A DNA stretch of 64,000 bases from Rotaria sp. Silwood1. Lineage: Eukaryota; Rotifera; Eurotatoria; Philodinida; Philodinidae. The stretch spans positions 1,558,408 through 1,622,407 of the forward strand of contig CAJNOP010000019.1 in assembly GCA_905250075.1 (NCBI GenBank), given 5' to 3'. The notes under the pieces are model-generated. The model was not told where the DNA came from and searched no databases. It saw only the letters and a list, made by a program, of their open reading frames with translations. A program made the position numbers and the translations under genes. Positions 13,199-24,748 of this stretch are shown here, piece after piece (the stretch's first letter is position 1; every line of letters starts with the position of its first letter).

Positions 13199-16100
13199 GA
13201 ACATAGATCTTTTCTTTTTTTTCCTTTAAAATTATGTGTAAAAACAGAGAATTTCCTATTGTATTGCTAAGATTTGTTTTCTTTTTTTTTCTATATATAT
13301 ATATTAAATATGATTTAATGAATTAGCCATGTATTTCTATATATATATATATTTTTTTTTGTCTTCATTTTTTTGATTCATTTGTTTTATCACCTGTGTA
13401 TTTAAAAAAAAAAAGAAGAAGGTAAGTCGATGTAATAAAATAATTGCTGACAGACGTCGCCATCATTTCTTATATTTACTAATTCATCATGAATATAATG
13501 ACGATCAATTTTGTATATGTATATTGCAAGCAGTTAGATGCACGCGATGAGATTAATAGAAAGGCAAAAGACCGACTAAGGAGAAGAAAACAAAAAAAAA
13601 ACGAAACTTCAAATATTATTACTTCAATTAACGACACGCTATGTCAATTGTCTATAGTGAAGATTCACCTGTTTTCTTTTTCTATTGAAACATGATCAAT
13701 TTTCTGCTCGAATGGACTGATGAGATAAAAAATAATAGATGATAGGTCAATTGTGTGTTGATTACTTCATCATCATCACACCATATAAAGATGATAATTG
13801 ATTTCGACTATACAATTGATTTGTTATCAAGAGAAATTTCTTTAGATGAACATTCAATGCACACCTTTTTTTTGTCACACAATGATGATAATGGACCCAA
13901 AGGCAATAGAAAAAAAAAATTCTCAAGAGATATTATAAAGAACAATTGAAGAAAAACAAACTTTCAAATTATTTCGAAAATAAATGAGTGCAGTTTTTTT
14001 TAAATAATCTGATTTTTTTAAAATAATAATTAAAAAGAAAGTTTTGAAACTATTTTTGAAAATTTTAAATAAATTTAGTTTATTTATATGATTAAGTTTG
14101 AAAGAATTAATTTGTGAAAATTAATTCTACCATTTAATTGTAAAACAAAATAATTTTTTAATATAACAATCTTATAGCAATAAACTAATTTAATTTAATA
14201 TGCTTAACGTTAAGAATACGTAAAAAAAAAAATAATGAAATATTTTTTTTCATTACGTAGATCTCCAATTTTCTCCATGGTATCTAGAAATGAGAAAAGC
14301 TAAGAATTTAGCAAACAGTTTTCCGATAATAGGTTATCATTTTCGTATATGTGACATAAAAAGTGTGGGGATAACTCACACACTCCCGTTCAACGTCATG
14401 ACTTATTGGTAAAGTCATAGGAAGTATGTAAATATTGATGCTTTGTACTTTGGGTTTCTGATATTAGATAAAAATAGATAAAAATGAAAATTTAAAAATA
14501 TTCTAATTATTTTTTGACCTATATATCGATGATTAGGATCATAATCTCTTTTTTTTTAACTTAATAAAATTTCTACTCAATACTGTTAACTCTATATATT
14601 GTCTAATTGAACACTTCCAGAGATAAATTGCATTTTATGATATAATTTCATTTTCATAAAATATCAACATATGTATGTCAATAAAAAAAAAATAGTTCAT
14701 TTTTTTTGTACTTTTTAAGGATTTTCTTTAAATATAGATGTTGTCACATCTATCGTGTCACAATTTAATAAAATAGATTAACACAATCGGATAAAGATAC
14801 TTGAAATATGACATTTTCTTCTATTTTAAAATTGACGACGAATATCACATAAAAAAATATTCTTTAACACTAATATAAATCTTTCGCCTAACTGTATTCG
14901 TATCTTATTAAACTCGTATAAATTTTAAATCTGTATCATTCAATACAATATTTATAACAAGGCTGTATTAAGTGCTTACTTTGATCTTGAACTATTAGAT
15001 TTATTCAGTCAATAAATGTCTGTAACGTCCTACATTTAATTACGTTTTTCTTGGAGAACGATTTATTTTTATGACATAATCATTTATGATTGTTACTCGT
15101 AATTAGTTATCAGAAATATATTGTTATTATAATCTTGCATAGAGTCAACTAAGTTTTTTGTCGAAAATGAAGTTTTAACATATGAACTTTTCATTGCATA
15201 ATGGGCTTTATTTTCTGATATTGGCTATACAAATTGATGTATATATTGAAGATTCCAATAATGTCTTATAGAAACATCCGAGCAAGCAACAAAATTGGCG
15301 TCTAATTTAACTGACTTTCTTTCATATTCATAGGCCTTCATAAGATGTTGTTCGAATTTCAAAAATGCATCAGTTTTTACAGTAAAATAAAACAATCAGA
15401 CAAGATAATCTTGTTGTAGAGAAATTTTAAAAATTCTATTAAAAAAAGAATCTATAAACATGAAACCGAATTCAACTTGAATATAGTAATTATTTCTTAA
15501 AATATTAAAATTCGAAGAATTTCATTTGCATTTCTTTGAAAAGCATAGCTATGAAACTGTTTAATGCTTGCACTTAATATCGAAAACGAAATGTTTTATT
15601 ACACTTTCTTTTCGCCGTCAGAGTGTATCAACGTCTACAAAAACCAAATTTTTCACAATTTTAAAAACACAAAATAATTGTCATATCTTTTTGCTTAATA
15701 AAAAATATAAATCGATACTTAGAAAACAAATAAGTAGTGTATACATGTATGATTTCATTAACTAACCACTGATGTTACACCGTTCTGAATAGGAGTTTTT
15801 TTTATGCATTACTTCATTTCTATAAAATAGAACGTTTATTTCTATTCGGCACAAAAACTATGAAAGTATATTAATATCTCTGGTTAAGATGTTTGTAATT
15901 GGATCGGTTGATTTTTTCAATTTTTCGAGCACTGAAATTAGTCTATTTTGCCTATTTTTATCGATTTTTGCGGCTTTGATGATCTAGAAATATGAATCTG
16001 AAAGTCTCTAACTCGTCCTCATCAAAATCGGAGCTCTGAATGTTGAATCTATACTTTTCTATTGCATCATCAAGGCTTTGACTCATGCTGCATGAATAGA

Positions 16101-17129
16101 TTATGACCACGAAAAGCTAACTTGTCATTTGAAGTTATATGATGACTAAAATACAGATTTTCTATCTCGAAACTTTTCTGAACTACTGTGTTCTATTGTG
16201 GAAGGTATGGTATCTGCAAGTTTCATAAAACAGAGAGAATCTATAAGTACCAAGAAACCTAGAAGTATGCAGTCTTGTGCAAAAAAAATTGAATTTTAAG
16301 GTTCATTTTGTCTCTCTATCAGCAGTGGTGCCTCATACGATTGAAAAGCGCATCATTTGTGGTAAAGAAACTGTGTTTTTATCGAAGAATATCAAGCAAA
16401 ACAAACTGTAGATGCTTTTCAACATCAGTTGCTGCCAGTAATTAGGTGAAAAGTCTTGAAAGAATTGATTCTTTATGTCTAATATTAGCGTATATGAAAT
16501 GTTGCAGACCAAAATAGAAGTTGTAACTCTTAGAAAATCTAAGACCTTGTATTCTGCAATTGAACCAGTCATTCCGGCTCGGTTGAAAAGACTCTATCGC
16601 TTCCGAATCTGCTCAGATTCCCAAATCGATTGTATCTATTAAATTTTTATTATATATGTACTCACGAAACGTTCAATTTTACAATATGAGTACTTAATTG
16701 TCGTACTTCGAACTCAATCAAAGTACTACTAATGAAACCTTTCATTTGAAATATTATCACATAAATATAAACTCAAATTAATCACAACATGCAGCTCTTT
16801 CCGGTTCTCATGTCAAAATGTAAATTTCTTCAGCAAAATATACTATCTAACCATCAAAGACATCAAATTGATTTCTATGTTAGAAATCAATAGAAATTAT
16901 TCTAACCCCTAGAATATAATAGTTGCTTTTAATTTTCCTTTATTTCTAACCATTTTCAATGGTTTCTACTGATTCACAGTAAGTAAATGAAAATTAATTT
17001 TCACTTATAAAAATCACTAAAAAATCAGTTTAGCGTTCTTTATAAATATTCTGTTATTTTTAAGCAATGTGCACATCAGAAATAGAAGATGTTCTGCTTT
17101 GGATTATTACTATTAAATGTTCTGTTCAA
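13199..17129. other. Intergenic, no convincing gene
   Basis: AT-rich, with AT microsatellites at about 13290-13350. Short open frames such as 15568-15765 (+) and 16333-16572 (-) lack domains and splice continuity. Base composition is slightly less AT-rich at about 15900-16640, which may mark an old repeat, but no ends were found. Confidence 0.45.
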
Positions 17130-17495
17130 GGAGAAAAAAAGCGAAAATGCTGTACTTCAGCGTACTTTCAGACTAAGCCATAACTGTGCATCAGATCTGT
17201 TTAGCTATTTCAAGACTCTTATCGACCTGTGTTACGATACATTAGTCTGAGTCCAGCTTACATAAGTCTATCCGACAATAAAGCCCAATTACTTCATTGT
17301 ACTTTTAAAGTGGAAGTACGGTGAAGTATTTGGGCTTTATTGTCAGATAGACTTATGCAGGCTGAACTCCGGCTAATATACCGTAACATAGGTCGATAGG
17401 AGACTTGAAATAGCTAAACAGATCTGACGCACAGTTATGACAGTCTATAAGTACAGGGAGTACACTGAAGTACGGCATTTTCGCTTTTCCCCGTT
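17130..17495. repeat. Fold-back (long hairpin) repeat
   Basis: Two imperfect inverted arms of about 180 bp meet near 17310. Matching blocks include AAGCGAAAATGC (17140s) against GCATTTTCGCTT (about 17475-17486), CAGATCTGTTTAGCTATTTC, and AAGTCTATCCGACAATAAAG against its near-complement in the right arm. No protein is encoded. It lies about 200 bp upstream of the ADIP-like gene. Confidence 0.8.
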
Positions 17496-17696
17496 TGCTC
17501 TGTTTCAAACTTTTTAAGAAATAAATGTGTCAGCATTAAGCGACATCATCTGAAATGTTTTTTAGTCCAAAAGTATCACAGAAACGCGACAATCTCTTCG
17601 TTTTTGTTTTATTGGTTAAATAATGATCAATCAGAATTTATCTAAGTATTTTTTTTTACAAGCGAGGATAAAAAAACGCATTTTTTTTATCATATT

Positions 17697-20600
17697 ATGA
17701 ATGATTTAGATCTATTTTCAAATTCTCCTTCATTTAATCTCACGAATCATCAACATGAACCACCAATTTACAGTTCAACACCACTTGTAGTCGTAGAAAA
17801 GCCACCTTCTGCATCCACATCATCTAGTTTTTTTCTTCCTTTAACTGAAAATACTCAAAATACTGAACAATTAATCAAATTAAATGAAGTTTGTTTGTAG
17901 AGAAATTCTAATTTATTGATAAAATTCAATTCTATTTTAGGATCTTTGTTTACTTGGTTTATTTGATTTTGTTCCAAAAATAATAAATATCGATCAAACT
18001 GTATCTGTATGTCGCCAATTAGTTAAAAATTATAATAAATTATCACATGATAAACATCTTTTACATGAAAATTTAAAAAAATATGAATCTGAACAAATAA
18101 AATATGAAAAACGAGAAGATACTACTAAGCATGATATTGATTGTCTTCAAGTTACAAAAGAACGTTTATCAGATGATATTCAACGATATATAACAAAAAT
18201 TAATCAATTAACACAAATTATTCAAACAAAAGATAAAGAAGTTTGATAAATAGATTTATTTTCAACTATAAGAAATTTTAATTATTTGGGGTTTTTAAGA
18301 TTCGTCGCTTAAATCAAATATTTAATCAACAAAATGCATTAGCTAAACATCAATATAGAACATTAGAAAAACAAATGGATAAATTAAAAGAAAGAATTTT
18401 TAATTTTGAAAAAAATCGGTAAACATTCTTTTCATTTGTTTCTCAATCGATCAGTAGAAAACTCACTTTTCATCATCTATTTTGTTGCTCATTCTCTATG
18501 AATCATACGTAAACTGGGATTCAAAATCTGTAAGATAAGGCTATCCTTTTCTTTTGAGGAAACAGTTAAATCAATAAAGATGAATGATCATCATTAGTTT
18601 TCAGTATTTCGAAACTATGTTTAGATATAGTTATTTTATTTGTTATTGTTTAAGTGAAATAGGAATTGTCATGTAGGTCCACAGAGAGGAATTGGAAATC
18701 TGTAGCGATTCAGAAAGAGTTTGAAGACTCATATAAATCAATAGGATGGTCGTGATCGTCTCCATCACTGATTGTATTTATTTGTCTATAACATGAAGAT
18801 ATACAATGATTATGCTAAGTCATATAAATCATACGTTTTTTAGGAATAATACTGTTGGTCACACTATTTGTATAAGCTGGGTACTTGAAAATTTCCAACG
18901 TTTTTCAAAGTAATTTTTTTTATGAGTAAGAAGAATCAGTGATCGGGGTCAACAGTGACAAGACGAAGCAAATATCGAACCAATTAGCGGTTGCAGAATG
19001 AAATTAGGTCGTGCATGAAAGAACATCTTTGACTGGCCAATCGCTTTAGCTGACATAGTATATACCAATAAATCGAATGATATTATTTCGACCTAAGATT
19101 TGATCAACAGGGCGCTCTATTTGTCAGTAGAATGTCCTGAAAATTTAAACTTCAAAGAATGTTTTCTTTCCAAGATATTAAAGTTCAAAACTCTGATTCA
19201 ACAAAAGATGCTAGAATTTTGTCTTGTTTGGAGTATTATTAAATCAGGAAGGGGTATTCTGCTGACATATAGACTTGCTTGTAGGCAAACGCCCACGTCG
19301 AAATACCGTCATTAAAGTTTTGGCGTATACTATGCTAGAGACTTAGATTTCACTAGAATGCCTATAATTCTGAATAGAAGATCTGAGGGGACATATCCTT
19401 GTAAACTTTTTTATATCTCATCGGAGTCACCTTCTGTACAGCGTCTGAGCTCGAAAATGATGGATCAGTTGAGAATGTCCCCTCGTCAGTCTAGAAACTA
19501 TCAAACTCTACCGGATGTTTTAAAATCATTCGTTTAATCTAAACGCACAACAAATTTAATCATTTACATAATCGGAAATCTGAAAATCTCTCTCCAACTA
19601 TGTTTTTTTTTATCTATGCCTTTTCTTTGACATTATGAAAAATGTATCCTCTTCGTTTGTACATCAAATCTTTATACATCGCTTGAAGTCAGATTACATT
19701 ACCGTCATATACAGAGAGCCTATTATTATTAAAAATGTCTAAGAAAATTTTTGCTTTTGTTGCTTATTTCAACAGTTATGAAGTATTCTCGTTTTCTACA
19801 TATGTAGACGATCACTAAATTAGCGTAGCCTTCAAAGAATCGCTAGTCATATTAAGATTTGTTCAGGACGACAGAGCTATAGTAGATTCCTCCTTCTGAA
19901 GTTAAGCTTTCGAACAAAACCATGCTTGAGTGTTTCGTTCTGAAACTTTGTGCACACGAAGGTCTTGATTAGGCTAACCTATATCTTGGCAATGCAATAT
20001 CTAAAACCAATAAAGCGTTATAGATGAGATAGTCTAATCAAGACCTTCATGTGTACTAAGAATTCAGATTGAAATTTCTAAATATGGTTTTTTTCGAAAA
20101 TTGGACTCTGAAGAGAAGAATCGACTGAAAATTCGTTCTATTGATCAAATCTAAACATGATCAGAAGCCCTTTGAAGTTCACGCTATTGTAGCGATCGCT
20201 TACATATGGGAGCAAACTAAGCAGATCACTTGAGAATGTTCCCTCGTCAGACGAGACTTCATATGAATCGATGGAAAATGACTTTTAAATGACATAAATC
20301 TTTCATTCACTTCGACTCTTTGCAACTCATTAGATTAGATTTCTATCTAAAAGTTTACATACTGATGCATATCATATTTCGAAGATCAGCCTTTGATAGA
20401 TTTAATTGAAACAAATATACAGATAATGTGTTTTTTTTTAGACCGACGCCTTCAACAATAGATTATTCATCTCCGTTATTATTAAATGAATCAATTCCAT
20501 CATCCTCATCTTCGTCATTATCTTCTTCTGAGTATGTTATAAATATAACATAATCGAATTTGGATTAAATATTTTTTTTTTATAAATAGAATATTATTAA

Positions 20601-21092
20601 AAAAAATTTGTCATGATTATGATCAAAAACATCGTTTATTAATGATTGAAAATGATCAATTACGTCAGTGTGTTATTAATATATATCGACAACTTGAACA
20701 TTTATTACTTATACATCGAAAACCAACAGAAAAATTTATTGAAAATAATCATAATGAAGAATCATTTGAAACACGTTTGTTATTATTTTATTTTACTAAT
20801 TTTATTTTATTTTTTAAATAAATCATTTTAGAATTAATGTATTTACCATGTGATGCTGTTAATGAAATAGTTCAACGTTATTTTTCAAAAATTTATGATC
20901 AACTTGATCAATATATGTTACATGAAAAACCTCTTCAGCAATTTTCAACATTTCCATCGGAAAATAAAGTTCGTTTGATTATTTGAAAAAGCACTATAAA
21001 AAAAAAAACAATTTAATCTTTTCTTTTCTTTTTTTCTTTTACAGGATATTAAACAACAAACAAGTTTACATGATCATTTTCTTCCATCTTAA
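17697..21092 (+). CDS. ADIP/SSX2IP-like coiled-coil protein (7 exons)
   Basis: Exons: 17697-17888, 17941-18240, 18300-18418, 20442-20531, 20590-20774, 20832-20968, 21045-21092, giving 356 residues. Layout matches the afadin- and alpha-actinin-binding protein family: a short N-terminal region with TEQLIKLNEDLCLLGLFDF, then a long coiled coil (roughly 75-205) containing DKLKERIFNFEKNR, a Ser-rich hinge, and a second coiled segment with ENDQLRQCVINIYRQLEHLL followed by a LPCDAVNEIV motif. ADIP/SSX2IP acts at adherens junctions and at centriolar satellites in microtubule anchoring. The protein is shorter than vertebrate homologues. Exon 3 is followed by a 2023-bp intron carrying repeats, whereas the others are 52-76 bp. 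Assignment rests on pattern similarity, so another coiled-coil protein is possible. Confidence 0.65.
19383..20250. repeat. Repeat cluster in the large intron of the ADIP-like gene
   Basis: An imperfect fold-back spans about 19881-20126, with AAGGTCTTGATTAG near 19970 and its complement near 20035. Outside it are three CGAGGG-type ends: CTGAGGGGACAT at 19383, and two same-direction copies of TTGAGAATGTYCCCTCGTCAG ending at 19489 and 20250. The outermost pair (19383 and 20250) may be the termini of one 868-bp element, or several insertions may be nested. No protein is encoded. Confidence 0.5.
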
Positions 21093-21160
21093 TATCAAAT
21101 AGCTTTCTTTTTTTTAAATCATTTTTCCGTCCATTATCTGTTTGATAAATTAGTAAAGAA

Positions 21161-21182
21161 AATAAAAGATTTTTTTTTTTAG
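21161..21182 (+). promoter_or_regulatory. Candidate poly(A) signal and trans-splice acceptor between ADIP-like gene and NDUFA7
   Basis: AATAAA at 21161-21166 is followed by a T tract ending in AG at 21181-21182, only 21 bp before the NDUFA7 start codon and about 70 bp after the ADIP-like stop. This is the arrangement expected where an upstream transcript is polyadenylated and the downstream one receives a spliced leader. It is inferred from sequence only. Confidence 0.4.
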
Positions 21183-21202
21183 ATTTCTTTTTCATATTCA
21201 TA

Positions 21203-21891
21203 ATGAGTTCAAATGTAAAACAAGTTGCAGGAAAAGCTGCACCAGTTGTTAAACGTGATATTAATAAATGGCTTGCTCCTATACGTCAATTTCTTATGCT
21301 TGTATGAATAGATTTTATATAATTTTCAAAGACATCAAAAAACAGAAAATTTTTTTTTTGTGTCGTTTTTATAGCGAGTTTTTACACCTAATCAACGACA
21401 TGAATTTGAATGGTCTAAACGGTAAAAAGAAACATATTAAATGAATTTTATTTTCTATTATATATTTTTCATTTTTATTTCTGTAGAACACAATCACCAC
21501 CACTTTTACCAACTGGTTTTGCTCATAAATTAAGTAAAAATTATTATTTTGAGCGTGATGCTCGACGTCAAGTTGGACCTCCTCAAGTTCTTTTTTCAAA
21601 TGCAGCTGATCAACAACTTCTTACTAGTGCTGCACAACCGTAAGAATTTATTTTATTTGTTTTTATAATCAATATCTAATTATGAAATACTATAGACAAT
21701 TAACAGCTGGAATGGCTACACAAGCAACACCACAACAAACTGTTAATATTACATCAAATACTTCACAATTTGTATCGATTAATGAAGCTGAAAAACAGAC
21801 TGCTAGTTTATTAGCAGCTAAGAATAATAAAGACCAGAAGACTCGTAGTCAACCTCGTGTACCAGGACAAATTTATAATTGGGATGGTTAA
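21203..21891 (+). CDS. NDUFA7: NADH dehydrogenase [ubiquinone] 1 alpha subcomplex subunit 7 (4 exons)
   Basis: Exons: 21203-21301, 21375-21421, 21487-21639, 21696-21891, giving 164 residues. The signature KRTQSPPLLPTGFAHKLS followed by KNYYFERDARR matches the conserved core of complex I subunit B14.5a. The N terminus is basic and amphipathic, suiting a mitochondrial inner-membrane accessory subunit without a long cleavable presequence. The C-terminal half is Gln/Thr/Ala-rich and longer than in mammals (about 113 residues), but ends in a PGQIYNWDG tail reminiscent of the family terminus. All three introns are 56-73 bp. It begins 110 bp after the ADIP-like gene on the same strand. Confidence 0.9.
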
Positions 21892-22281
21892 TTATCTTCG
21901 TGTATCATAGAAGAACTCCTCTTTTCTTCTTTTTTTCTCTCTATTTCCCTTAGTTCTTATTCTTTTTTCTTCCTACTAGAAATCAGTATAACACTCTTTC
22001 TTTATTCTGTTTGATCTTAAACTTAAGTTATTTATGCTTTTGATCATAACAAAGAAAAAAAGAGATACTCCTGTTTTCAATTTAATTAACCATTATTTTA
22101 ATTATATTCATCATGATGAGAAACTATTGTGAAATATGATTTGGATTAAAATTGAATTTATCATTGAAAAGTAGAGCAATTTAAAAAAATTATTCATTGT
22201 TTTTGAAAACTGTTTTACAATACCTGAAAACAGCATTGTTTGTTGAATATGACTCATGAAAAAGAAATCAATCATTTTTTT
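21892..22281. other. Intergenic, no convincing gene
   Basis: Pyrimidine-rich then AT-rich sequence that probably includes the NDUFA7 3' UTR. Nothing else was recognised. Confidence 0.5.
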
Positions 22282-22906
22282 TTATCGTCTTGAGATATTA
22301 ATAACTACAGTGTGTGTTCCTAGCTGGATTCGATCATCAATAAAAAAAAGTCTACTGTACTTTCTAAACTGGAGCCAACTGTTTTCAAGTGACTTTTGTT
22401 CATTCGGTAAATTTAAATAAACTCCAGCAAGAACATCAATAGCACATATTTAATTTTGTTGAAAACTTTAATCAGTTGTATATCAAACGAACTTACAGAT
22501 GATAAAAAATAATTCTACTTACTGTCTTCGGCCGTCGATTCGTTAAATATTCGTCGCATCACGTCAAAAAAAGTACTTTGATACACAATGTCTTTGCAAA
22601 TACTCAAGTGTTTGGCATGTGCAGTATTACAAGAGTAAAGGATCATAATACTACGCAGATCAAACATTAGCATTCGGATTCCAACAATGTAGACTTCTCT
22701 CATGAACAATTTTAAGTTTCAGAAATTGCTTCCACAGAAAAATCATATCAGCAAGAACGTACGGAAGTTTCCATAATTTTTCTTATAACAATAGAAACCA
22801 TTTGCTGAAAAAAACTCTCAAGTTTTCAGGAAATTTCATCTTGCTATCAAGAAATTTGAAGTAAATTTCTTCCTATCTCTTCAACTGTTCCTTTTCTACT
22901 TCAATA
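22282..22906 (-). pseudogene. Decayed protein-coding gene of unknown family
   Basis: Reading the minus strand, protein-like sequence continues across several frames with interruptions. It includes an Ile/Glu/Lys-rich helix (near 22906-22875) ending in a stop, then LWKLPYVLADMIFLWKQFLK, a frame change into SICKDIVYQSTFFDVMRRIF, a possible GTAAGT donor, and finally VLAGVYLNLPNEQKSLENSW plus FFIDDRIQLGTHTVVINISR before TAA at 22282-22284. Amino-acid composition is far less Phe/Lys/Ile-biased than chance frames nearby. Two in-frame stops and at least one frameshift suggest a dead copy. I do not recognise the family. Unusual splicing of a live gene is a less likely alternative. Confidence 0.4.
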
Positions 22907-24748
22907 TTTTTTTTGGTGTATTGGCTTCAGTTTATCAGTTTTTTTCATAACATAGTTAAAACCAAATTCTTTTAAAATTTTTACTGTTTAATATCTGTAA
23001 GCAAAAGTTCTTCGAATGAATTTCAATAATTCTTGTGAAATTCTTAGTAAACTTCAGAAGATACAAAAATTATCATCTATATATTACCGATGATTTTCCA
23101 ACGGAAAACAAGAACATATTCTTCATAATATTACTGATTCGTGCGATTACTCAAAATTTTCATAAATTACCTAAGAAATTTCAGTACATCATGACATTGC
23201 GAAATATTCTTTTTTATATACATAACAATAGCTTTTATCATTAAGAAAATAAAAACTACCTTTTGAAGTGTAAGTAATTTATAAAAAGTTTTCAAAACCT
23301 TTCAAAATTATTACTAGACTAGAGTATAGGATCTTTTATTTAATGAAAACAATATATTAATATTTATGTTCTTTTCAAAAATTTCCAAATTATATCTATA
23401 TAGTGTGTTTGGTAATTTTTGGAAAACGTAAATGATTTGCTATTGCGAAAGTGTTAATCATCACGATAGTTTTCTTAGTGGTTAATTTCATAATTCACTC
23501 AAAAATTTTTCATTGGTTATTTTTTACGTAAATTTCGAAATTTTTGGCTAGATTATTATTGCTTTACGATAGCTTTGTTTGATACATTGTGTCGTTGGAT
23601 GTGAAATTTACTTTTTCTGTTTTTTTTTTAGAAACAAAAACATATTTCACATGGTTGTTGATGAATCTATATACAGATTGCGAATTCTTCATTGTTGACT
23701 TACATGACAATTATTATCTCATTGTAATGATAATAAATAGAAAAACTGTGTATGAAGATAGCTTCAAAATGCAGCAATCATTCATTTTTTTCTGATTTGA
23801 CTGCAGCCTTAAAAATCGATAACATTCCTAAGAAACAGAGAAGCCATATCAAAGCTTTCAAATGTTTGTTGATATTGTTTTTTCATTTCTTTTTTTACAC
23901 AAGAGCAATAAACAATCGGTTTATTGATCATAATTGAAGATGAGATCTCACCTTTATTTATTTTATTGGAAATGAGTTTCAAGATTAAAACTTCATTTTT
24001 TCTTTTCATTAGATTATCTATTCATATTTAATGCTAGGCAAAAATAACATTTCCGACAGATGTGACATAATCACAAAGGAGAAAGATTGAATGCCTTTCG
24101 ATACAAACAATTGAGTTTCGCATAAAAAGGGTCATAAGCCTGTTCTAGAAGCATTAACAGACGGTCTCCGCCCCCATCAACAGATGTTTTTTTTTCTAAC
24201 GCCACTATCGCAAGGAACAGTTTCTTAATAGTTCTACGTATTTTCAAATATAATTCAAAGCAAATGAATGTATTCGTTTTTTTTTTTAATAAATAAAATT
24301 TGTTGTTAAATAGTAAAAAACCTGTTCAAAGGCGACCCCTTTCGCCAAGTCACCTTCACTATTTCTCCTTTACGCATATGTTTATTCATTGTTCTTACAT
24401 TCCTATTCGACCAAATAAAATCCGTTGTCGAAGTAAACTATGGAATTCTCATATTTAAGTGGTAAATAAACTATATGACAAGCACAACAAAAAAAAGGAG
24501 CAGTCCAAAAAGAAAAAATAAACCATCCATCAGCATATTCTTGTGTTCAAATTAATTTAATCTTTTCTTTTTGTTTCTCTTTGGTTTTGTTCTCTATTTT
24601 AATAAATCTAATTTTTTAATCTTAAATATTTCTTAATATTAAATTTGTTTATTTATTTATTTATTTATTCTTAAATTATTTAAGATTTTGCATCGCTTAT
24701 ATATTTTTTTCAATCGATTATCGATTTTCGTTTCGAAAACTATCAAAA
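22907..24748. other. Intergenic, no convincing gene
   Basis: AT-rich sequence without supported exons. A short CT/CCGCCCCC-rich patch sits near 24165-24180. The 200 bp before 24749 is T-rich with ATTT repeats and presumably holds the GIGYF 5' UTR. Confidence 0.45.
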
